Assembly: GCA_964403185.1 (NCBI GenBank)
Contig: CAYOFK010000099.1
Location: 1-11,085 of the forward strand
Source: CAYOFK01 sp964403185
Lineage (GTDB): Bacteria; Bacteroidota; Bacteroidia; Bacteroidales; VadinHA17
Direction of reading: 5' to 3'
Length of the DNA stretch: 11,085 nucleotides
Shown: in pieces, positions 5,829-11,085 of the stretch
Layout of the letters: each line of letters starts with the position of its first letter
How positions within the stretch are numbered: the stretch's first letter is position 1
Position numbers and translations under genes: made by a program
The notes under the pieces: generated by a model
Seen by the model: the letters and a program-made list of their open reading frames with translations, nothing else
Databases searched by the model: none
Told to the model about the DNA's origin: nothing

Positions 5829-7448
5829 ATGAAAAAAATGTTTTTATTGATCGCTTTGGGTTGTCTGATACTCTCGTGGGAATCCGTTGCTCAGCACAAC
5901 CCAAAGGAAATGGGATTGTCGGTGATTACCAAAGAGGCTATACAGGCCCAGCTTGAATTTTTGTCATCAGACTGGACCGAAGGCCGTGGTACAGGTGAGA
6001 AAGGCATATACATGGCCGGCGATTATGTGGCCAGCATGTTCAAATATGCCGGGACAGCTCCGGCTGGAGACCTGAGTCAATACCGGAGCCGGAGAGGAGC
6101 CCCCATTCAATCGCGCAGATCATATTTTCAGAATTTTACCTTTCTGGAAACCCTGCCTGGAGGTTCTGCAGTTCTTTCCCTGGTTAAAAATAACCGGGAG
6201 TATCATTTTCAGGACAATGTCGATATAAGAATAGGCAGGGCTTCGGTATCGTCAAAAATGAACGCTCAGGTTGTGTTCGTAGGATACGGAATTCAAAGTG
6301 ATGAATTTGGGATCGATGATTTCTCAGGTACAGACCTGAAAGGAAAAATTGCACTCCGTCTTTCGGGATATCCCGGGATGAATGACACCACCTCAACCAT
6401 ATATAAAAAACTAAGGGAAGACCGGAGGGCTGCCTTTCAGATGAGCAGGGACAAAAATGAGAAACTTAAAGAACTGGGCGTCATCGCAGTTATTGAAATA
6501 AATGTACATTCAGATGTTTCAAAGTACTGGGGCTCCAGACCAGAGGCTCTGAACATGGCCCCGAATGAATCCTCCTGGCGTTCTGACTGGACGAGAATGC
6601 AACTGGATGCTACTGATGTATCACAGGATCCCGTAGTCGTTTCGGTAAACCGGAAGGTAACCAATACCATTCTGGATGGAAGTGGAATAGATGTGCTAAA
6701 ATACGAGACCGATGCAGCCAGGGGAGGCAAATTCAAGCCTGTTGAACTCCGTGGTACCAGAATTGGATTGGAGGTTAAGGTGAACACCAGGAGAGTACGT
6801 GTCAGAAATGTTGTGGCCATGATCGAAGGTGAATCCAGAGATGAGATCATTGTTGTTGGTGGTCATATGGATCATATGGGTATGGGCGGAGGCCGGATAT
6901 GGAACGGGGCTGATGATAATGGTTCAGGAACCGTTGGTGTTTTGACCCTTGCAAGGGCGTTTGCAGCCACCGGAGTGAAACCGAAAAAAACCATATTATT
7001 CTGTGCCTGGACCGGGGAAGAAAAAGGACTGCTGGGCTCTAAATATTTTGCAGAAAATCCAACTGTAGGCAGTATAGATGCATACAAAATGTATCTGAAT
7101 TATGATATGATCTCCAGGGACGGTGCTGATGATACCACCAAAGTCAAATGTGGCTACACCTATACAGAAGCTTATCCCTACCTTGAAGAGGTTGCTAAAA
7201 AGAATGTGGAAGAATACGGGATCAACCTCGACCTGAACTTCAAAGCTTCGGAGAGGCCGCGGGGCGGAAGCGATTTCAGCTCCTTCAGTGCCAAAGATGT
7301 CCCTGTTATCTCTATGATGGCAGGGTTTCCCGAGGAGTACCATACCACTAAGGATGAGACCAACCTGACCAACTGGGACAAAATGCTGGAGATCATTAAA
7401 CTGGGCTTCCTGAACATGTGGGACCTGGCCAATAACGATTACGAATAA
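5829..7448 (+). CDS. Exported M28-family zinc aminopeptidase
   Basis: The product is 539 residues from ATG 5829, with a signal peptide (KKMFLLIALGCLILSW, cut after SVAQ). Residues about 140-280 form a PA-like inserted domain (VVFVGYGIQSDEFGIDDF at 148-165, then DLKGKIALRL at 169-178). The M28 catalytic domain follows with its metal set: GGHMDHMG (344-351, His 346), GADDNGSG (360-367), the catalytic glutamates in WTGEEKGLLGS (394-404), NYDMI (424-428), and the last histidine in EEYHTTKDE (502-510). All expected ligands are present, so the enzyme should be active. Family members remove N-terminal residues from peptides, and location here is periplasmic or extracellular. A TTG-initiated extension to 5730 would bury the signal peptide and is rejected. 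It is convergent with the lipoprotein gene at 7654. Confidence 0.92.
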   Translation: MKKMFLLIALGCLILSWESVAQHNPKEMGLSVITKEAIQAQLEFLSSDWTEGRGTGEKGIYMAGDYVASMFKYAGTAPAGDLSQYRSRRGAPIQSRRSYFQNFTFLETLPGGSAVLSLVKNNREYHFQDNVDIRIGRASVSSKMNAQVVFVGYGIQSDEFGIDDFSGTDLKGKIALRLSGYPGMNDTTSTIYKKLREDRRAAFQMSRDKNEKLKELGVIAVIEINVHSDVSKYWGSRPEALNMAPNESSWRSDWTRMQLDATDVSQDPVVVSVNRKVTNTILDGSGIDVLKYETDAARGGKFKPVELRGTRIGLEVKVNTRRVRVRNVVAMIEGESRDEIIVVGGHMDHMGMGGGRIWNGADDNGSGTVGVLTLARAFAATGVKPKKTILFCAWTGEEKGLLGSKYFAENPTVGSIDAYKMYLNYDMISRDGADDTTKVKCGYTYTEAYPYLEEVAKKNVEEYGINLDLNFKASERPRGGSDFSSFSAKDVPVISMMAGFPEEYHTTKDETNLTNWDKMLEIIKLGFLNMWDLANNDYE

Positions 7449-7468
7449 TCTGGATTTCGGAGAATTTT

Positions 7469-7500
7469 AACCACAAAGTTCACGAAGTTTTCACAGAGAA
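7469..7500. repeat. ACCACAAAGTTCACGAAG-type dispersed repeat
   Basis: The stretch contains two near copies of AAGTTCAC/AAGTTTTCAC ending in AGAG. It resembles the ACCACAAAG...CACAGAG intergenic motifs that recur in many environmental bacterial genomes. Only one copy is in this window, so repeat status rests on recognition. Confidence 0.4.
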
Positions 7501-7520
7501 GCCAAGGGGATTTTTGTTAC

Positions 7521-7547
7521 CCTGCGAGGTTTTCAAAACCTCGCAGG
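7521..7547. repeat. 27-base near-perfect palindrome
   Basis: CCTGCGAGGTTTT (7521-7533) pairs base for base with 7535-7547 around the single central base C7534, giving a 13-bp inverted repeat. I recognise it as a palindrome common in intergenic DNA of Bacteroidota. No T run follows on either strand, so it is not a classical terminator, although it sits between two convergent genes. Confidence 0.75.
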
Positions 7548-7566
7548 TCGTAGGAATGGTAAATTT

Positions 7567-7589
7567 GGGTCCGCCGGCCAGGCGGACCC
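7567..7589. repeat. GC-rich 9-bp palindrome
   Basis: GGGTCCGCC (7567-7575) pairs with GGCGGACCC (7581-7589) around GGCCA, and TTT/AAA extend the stem past a bulged C7590. It lies 20 bases after the previous palindrome in the same convergent gap. Together they could block read-through or be REP-like elements. Confidence 0.7.
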
Positions 7590-7653
7590 CAAACTACAAC
7601 AACAGGACAGTATTACTTTCTGGTATTTACTACCCCTGAAGTAAACCTTGAAA

Positions 7654-8706
7654 TTATTCCTTTTGTTTCCGCCGAAACAATAAACCTGCAGCAACAAACA
7701 TTACAAACACTCCTGTAACAACCCAGGCCCAGTAATTGGTTGTTTGCGATTCAGCCCACATTTCATAGGGCTGTCCAAAGAAAAAATCAGCCTTAACTGT
7801 CCAGATGATGCCTCTTTCATGCTCAGGCTCTCCGGTTGAAACATAGCCGCTTGAGGCAAGAATTTTGCCTGGCATGCGGATCTCAACATCGTATTCATTC
7901 ATGTCCCAGAGTGCGCCCAATTGATTATCAAGAATATTTAATGAACTGTCAATTTCTGTTTCAAAAGTTTCATAAAAGTCATCTCCCAGTACCTTTCTGA
8001 AAGTTTCTTCTTCATCCAATTCATCCCCGAGGGCATTTTCGGCGAATAGCGGTTCCATTGCCTGCATTTCTTCCCTGGTAATCTTAAGTTCAGGATGGTT
8101 TTCGAACAGGTTGTAGAAAATTTCAATCCATTCACGCACCAGACCCGTGAATAGCCAGGTTTCATATTTTGCTTCAATGCTGTCGCTTAATTCCATATAT
8201 TTTAAACTGTCAGGCCCCTCATTTAATTCTTCCTGAATTTCGCCCGGAAGGTATAAATAGGATAATTCTTCATCCGTATAGAACTCAGACAATTTACATT
8301 CTACCTGTAATGTCTGGTCAATTTTTTCAGAAAACCTGTAATGGGTATTGAACCACCTGAATTGTTTAAGAAAACTGGCGCTTCTTGATAATTCTTTATT
8401 GACACCTGAATCTCCATCATAAGCGGCATTCAATTCTTCAACCGAGGTAAAATATTTTTCAGCAGTCAGGAACCAGGTGGTATCCTCCTGTTCAATCTCC
8501 ATTGTTATCTCAATGTTCCATGTACTGTCAACCGGGACCCGGTATTTATCGGATAAAAATTCCGCCTCATTATTTTTCATGGTTACGATTCGTGTAACCG
8601 AACCGTCCTTGTGGATGATATTAACGACTCTGGTCTCATATCCTTTACATGAAAAAAGGACTGTCAGGGACAGTATCAAAAACAGGGTTTTAAATTTCAT
8701 TTTCAT
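7654..8706 (-). CDS. Lipoprotein with C-terminal membrane anchor, third gene of ECF sigma operon
   Basis: The 350-residue product starts with a lipoprotein signal peptide ending in LFSC (cysteine 20) and ends with one membrane helix (about 326-344) followed by the basic tail RRKQKE. It should therefore be tethered at both ends to the inner membrane with the middle in the periplasm. The middle is rich in Asp, Glu and aromatic residues, with acidic helical stretches near 155-180 and 205-260. The segment RMPGKILASSGYVSTGEPEH (277-296), followed by IIWTV, then the membrane helix, resembles the end of LppM/DUF3153-type lipoproteins, a tentative match. It starts 4 bases after the stop of the membrane protein gene at 8711, so it is co-transcribed with the sigma factor. 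A role as envelope sensor or anti-sigma modulator is inferred from position only. I do not recognise a firm family. Confidence 0.8.
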   Translation of the reverse strand: MKMKFKTLFLILSLTVLFSCKGYETRVVNIIHKDGSVTRIVTMKNNEAEFLSDKYRVPVDSTWNIEITMEIEQEDTTWFLTAEKYFTSVEELNAAYDGDSGVNKELSRSASFLKQFRWFNTHYRFSEKIDQTLQVECKLSEFYTDEELSYLYLPGEIQEELNEGPDSLKYMELSDSIEAKYETWLFTGLVREWIEIFYNLFENHPELKITREEMQAMEPLFAENALGDELDEEETFRKVLGDDFYETFETEIDSSLNILDNQLGALWDMNEYDVEIRMPGKILASSGYVSTGEPEHERGIIWTVKADFFFGQPYEMWAESQTTNYWAWVVTGVFVMFVAAGLLFRRKQKE

Positions 8707-8710
8707 GATC

Positions 8711-9253
8711 TCATAAATTTTGTTTTGACGCTTTATTTTTTAATTCTTCTTCCAGGCTTTTTTTCAGGAATCGTTTATTGTAGGATCCAATAACCATGGG
8801 TCTGTTGTTTTCTTTCTGGCTTTCGCGCAACTCAACAAACGCCTCAATTAAAGTATTAAGATCTGACGTGGATATTGTGATGCTGTCCCTGGATTGGCTT
8901 GTCAGCAGATTCATAAGGACCTTTTCCTTAATTCCGGCTTTTGAATCTCCTTGTCCTGCCCCGTTAATAGTTCTTACAATTTGTTGTTCAAGCTGGTTGA
9001 ATCGCTTATTCAATAGTGCCTGTTGAATAATGAAGAATCCAAGCAACAGAGCTGCGGCAGTGGCCAGGGAATTCCTGATCCATCCAACCGATGTCCAGCC
9101 AAAAAAGTACTGGTATAAGCGCGCGTGATCACCGGTCCTTTTTGCATGGGTTTGGTTTAATACATTATCAACCAACCGTGCTTTATTATGAAGAACCGGC
9201 CGGTTCTTTCTCAAAAAGTTCACTGCCTTTTCGTATTCTTTATGATCAGTCAT
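8711..9253 (-). CDS. Single-pass membrane protein, probable anti-sigma factor
   Basis: This 180-residue protein has a basic, helical N-terminal part (1-55), one membrane helix (about 58-78, SLATAAALLLGFFIIQQ in its core), a short coiled-coil-like stretch (LNKRFNQLEQQIVRTI at 81-96), a Ser/Thr-rich segment, and a charged C-terminal tail. Its start lies 2 bases after the sigma factor stop, which implies translational coupling. That position plus a soluble N-terminus of anti-sigma size suggests that it holds the sigma factor at the membrane. No zinc-binding HxxxCxxC (ZAS) motif and no FecR domain is seen, so it is not a standard class. The C-terminal half is long for a simple anchor and may contact the lipoprotein encoded next. 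The anti-sigma role is inferred from context. Confidence 0.65.
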   Translation of the reverse strand: MTDHKEYEKAVNFLRKNRPVLHNKARLVDNVLNQTHAKRTGDHARLYQYFFGWTSVGWIRNSLATAAALLLGFFIIQQALLNKRFNQLEQQIVRTINGAGQGDSKAGIKEKVLMNLLTSQSRDSITISTSDLNTLIEAFVELRESQKENNRPMVIGSYNKRFLKKSLEEELKNKASKQNL

Positions 9254-9255
9254 TT

Positions 9256-9798
9256 TTAAAGATGTTTTTTAAGGACTCCGCCTATGTACCTGCGGGCATG
9301 ATTCAGATTGCTTTTAATGCTTGTTTTAGTCTGGCCGGTAATCTCTGCTATGGCATCGTGCGATAAATCTTCAAGTTCGCTTAATATGAATACCACTTTT
9401 TGCTTAGGACTTAAATTCTTTGTGAGGGTCCGTATCATGTCTCCCAATTCCGCATTGCATAGTTCCCGGTCAGGATCCTGTTCACTAAAAAGCTTATGGT
9501 ATTCCCATTGTTGCGCATCTGGCCGGATCATGACAACTTTATTTTTTCTGAGTGCATCATAACATTTATTCACAACGATCCGGTACAGCCAGTTACTGAA
9601 GTTCTTATCAATTTTGAAACTTTTTATTTTATTCCATACCGTAATAAAACTTTCCTGGACCACATCCTGTGACTCTTCTTCCTCATTCAGTATCCTGAAA
9701 GCAACCCTGAAGGCAAAGTCAGAATAGCCATTCATCAGCTCCCGAAAGGCATCGCGGTCTCCATTTTTACATGCGGTTATAACAGTTGCCAGCTCCAA
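9256..9798 (-). CDS. ECF-type RNA polymerase sigma factor
   Basis: The product has 180 residues. Region 2 spans about 10-85 and includes DVVQESFITVWNKIKSF (45-61), the core-binding and -10 recognition stretch, and NWLYRIVVNKCYDALRK (69-85). Region 4 spans about 128-175 with LSPKQKVVFILSELEDLSHD (129-148) and the helix-turn-helix IAEITGQTKTSIKSNLNHAR (150-169). There is no region 1.1 or 3, as expected for ECF factors. The start is TTG at 9798: the only upstream in-frame space is four codons long and ends at a TAA (9808-9810), and the next ATG (residue 22) would cut into region 2. It leads an operon with the genes at 8711 and 7654 and would direct RNA polymerase to stress- or envelope-related promoters. 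Confidence 0.93.
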   Translation of the reverse strand: MELATVITACKNGDRDAFRELMNGYSDFAFRVAFRILNEEEESQDVVQESFITVWNKIKSFKIDKNFSNWLYRIVVNKCYDALRKNKVVMIRPDAQQWEYHKLFSEQDPDRELCNAELGDMIRTLTKNLSPKQKVVFILSELEDLSHDAIAEITGQTKTSIKSNLNHARRYIGGVLKKHL

Positions 9799-9862
9799 AA
9801 CAGGTCTTTAATTATAATACGTTGGTTTAAACTTAAGGTAAAAAAATAACATGAACAGTTAC

Positions 9863-9894
9863 AAAACATATCCGGAATATTATTCTCTTTGAAA
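9863..9894 (-). promoter_or_regulatory. Candidate promoter of the sigma operon
   Basis: On the minus strand TTTC (9894-9891) and TATGTTTT (9870-9863) are 20 bases apart, matching the Bacteroidota spacing with one mismatch in each box. A transcript would begin near 9856, about 57 bases before the TTG start. If the operon is autoregulated, a different ECF-type promoter would be expected; none was recognised. Confidence 0.3.
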
Positions 9895-9902
9895 GATTTA
9901 TT

Positions 9903-9910
9903 TAAGTTTG
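9903..9910 (+). promoter_or_regulatory. Candidate -7 box of the second M28 gene
   Basis: TAAGTTTG matches TAnnTTTG exactly. It would give a leader of roughly 50 bases to ATG 9971. The nearest upstream TTTG (9888-9891) is only 11 bases away, too close for the normal spacing, so support is weak. Confidence 0.25.
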
Positions 9911-9970
9911 AAAGTTTGTAATAACAACCTTTCTTATGTGCTTTTTTCTGTTTACTTAAAATTATTAATA

Positions 9971-11085
9971 ATGAAACGAATTTTTATTCTCAGTGTTTTT
10001 ATTATCCTGGCGCCAATGACACTGTGCCTGGCTCAGGATGAGGTGGTGAAAAAGATCATTGAAATGGGCACCACAGATAACAGGACCATGGACCACCTGG
10101 ATGTACTCACCAACCGGTTTGGCGGACGGTTGGTTGGCTCTGATGCCTATGAAAATGCAGCCGAATGGTGTGCGGCCATGTTTAAGGAATGGGGCATGGA
10201 AGTGGAAATGGATGAGGCCGGGGAGGTTCCGGTGGGATTTAACAGGGGTCCCTGGTTTGGGAGGATGCTCAGTGATAACGGGATGATCCTGCATTTTGCC
10301 ACCCCTTCCTATACGGCCGGAACCAAGGGTGTTCAGAAAGGACATGTACTATTGGAGCCAAAGACCCAGGCTGAGTTTAATCGTATGAAAGGCCAACTGA
10401 AAGGGGCATGGGTACTGGTTTCCGGGGAAAACCAGGGCTGGCCCATAGATATTTCTGCTGAAGCAGATGAAAAAAGGGACAGTATAATTTTGGAAAATGA
10501 GGAAATTTCAAAAAAGAACAGGGTAATCAGGACGGAAAACCGAAAGAAACCGGACGGAAAACAGAAAGAATTTGTGCCTTATTTGGATGAACCGGCTTTG
10601 TTTTATAAGCAAATGCGTGAAGCCGGCATTCTGGGTATCATCCAGTCATCAGCAAATCCGATAAGGGTTTTATACGACCGGAAAAACATCGACAACATGA
10701 CTTTCAAAACCCTGCCCGCCATACCTGATATAAAACTGGATGAGCACCAGTATAAAATTATTGAGCAAATGGCAAAAGAACGCCAGCGATTTGAACTGGA
10801 GTTTGACATACGAAATCATTTTAAGATGGGACCGGTGAAATTTTACAATGTCATTGGCAGGATTCCGGGAACCACCTACCCGGATGAGTATGTGATTGTG
10901 GGAGGACACCTGGATGCTTACGATGTTGGCACAGGCGGAGTGGATGATGGTTCCGGCGCTACACCTGCCATGGAAACAGCACGCCTGATCATGAAAGCCG
11001 GTGGAAAACCGAAGCGTACGATATTGGTTTGTATGTGGGCAGGAGAAGAATTTGGATTGTTGGGTTCAAAAAGTTGGGTGGAGAA
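9971..11085 (+). CDS. Exported M28-family peptidase, carboxypeptidase Q-like, 3' end outside window
   Basis: The frame runs open from ATG 9971 to the window edge, giving 371 residues. A signal peptide (KRIFILSVFIILAPMTLCLAQ, core 4-15, cut after LAQ) is followed by DHLDVLTNRFGGRLVGSDAY (41-60), the usual opening of plasma glutamate carboxypeptidase (CPQ)-type enzymes. A PA-like region follows. The catalytic part begins with GGHLDAYDVG (311-320) and GGVDDGSGA (322-330), then the glutamates in WAGEEFGLLGS (356-366). The later zinc ligands (Asp, His) lie beyond the edge. Family members hydrolyse dipeptides and small peptides outside the cytoplasm. Residues about 163-203 are a very charged Lys/Glu/Arg-rich segment that looks like an insertion. 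The gene is divergent from the ECF sigma operon. It is only distantly related to the M28 enzyme at 5829: the His motif differs (HLDAYD versus HMDHMG). Confidence 0.9.
   Translation, partial: MKRIFILSVFIILAPMTLCLAQDEVVKKIIEMGTTDNRTMDHLDVLTNRFGGRLVGSDAYENAAEWCAAMFKEWGMEVEMDEAGEVPVGFNRGPWFGRMLSDNGMILHFATPSYTAGTKGVQKGHVLLEPKTQAEFNRMKGQLKGAWVLVSGENQGWPIDISAEADEKRDSIILENEEISKKNRVIRTENRKKPDGKQKEFVPYLDEPALFYKQMREAGILGIIQSSANPIRVLYDRKNIDNMTFKTLPAIPDIKLDEHQYKIIEQMAKERQRFELEFDIRNHFKMGPVKFYNVIGRIPGTTYPDEYVIVGGHLDAYDVGTGGVDDGSGATPAMETARLIMKAGGKPKRTILVCMWAGEEFGLLGSKSWVE

Noticed and set aside
6437..6850. A 137-codon minus strand frame inside the first M28 gene
   Set aside because: It is a Ser/Thr/Leu-rich shadow of the PA-like region of the peptidase.

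Overview
The window looks like chromosomal DNA from a Bacteroidota bacterium, probably of the Bacteroidales/Marinilabiliales type. The evidence is a head-GIN (DUF2807) lipoprotein, secreted M28 and M20 peptidases with Bacteroidota-style signal peptides, A/T-rich leaders without Shine-Dalgarno sequences, and promoter-like boxes resembling the TTTG / TAnnTTTG consensus of this phylum. No phage, transposase, CRISPR or rRNA/tRNA signature was seen. Both end genes are cut by the window edges.

Layout, left to right. (1) 1-700 (-): most of a polyphosphate kinase 2. (2) 812-1081: a short secreted-peptide ORF that runs into closely packed hairpins and a degenerate hexamer repeat. (3) 1086-2435 (-): an APC-family amino acid permease starting at TTG, preceded after 8 bases by a 58-codon remnant of an exported methyltransferase (2444-2620, -). 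(4) 2770-3486 (-): a head-GIN lipoprotein with its own terminator. (5) 3686-5218 (+): an exported M20 amidohydrolase of the AbgB type. (6) 5306-5698 (-): a small exported basic helical protein, with a terminator. (7) 5829-7448 (+): an exported M28 aminopeptidase-type enzyme. (8) 7449-7653: a convergent gap with a dispersed-type repeat and two strong palindromes. (9) 9798 down to 7654 (-): a tight three-gene operon of ECF sigma factor, single-pass membrane protein (probable anti-sigma factor) and a lipoprotein with a C-terminal membrane anchor. (10) 9971-11085 (+): the first 371 residues of a second M28 enzyme, of the carboxypeptidase Q type.

The shared theme is use of peptides and amino acids outside the cytoplasm: three secreted zinc hydrolases and one amino acid permease. 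They are separate transcription units, so this is a loose neighbourhood and not one operon. The sigma operon is the most system-like unit. It could report on envelope or secretion state and lies divergent from one of the peptidases, but its targets cannot be read from this window. I see no clear new defence or mobile system. The best leads are the uncharacterised third gene of the sigma operon, the truncated methyltransferase next to the permease, and the hairpin cluster at 969-1081.
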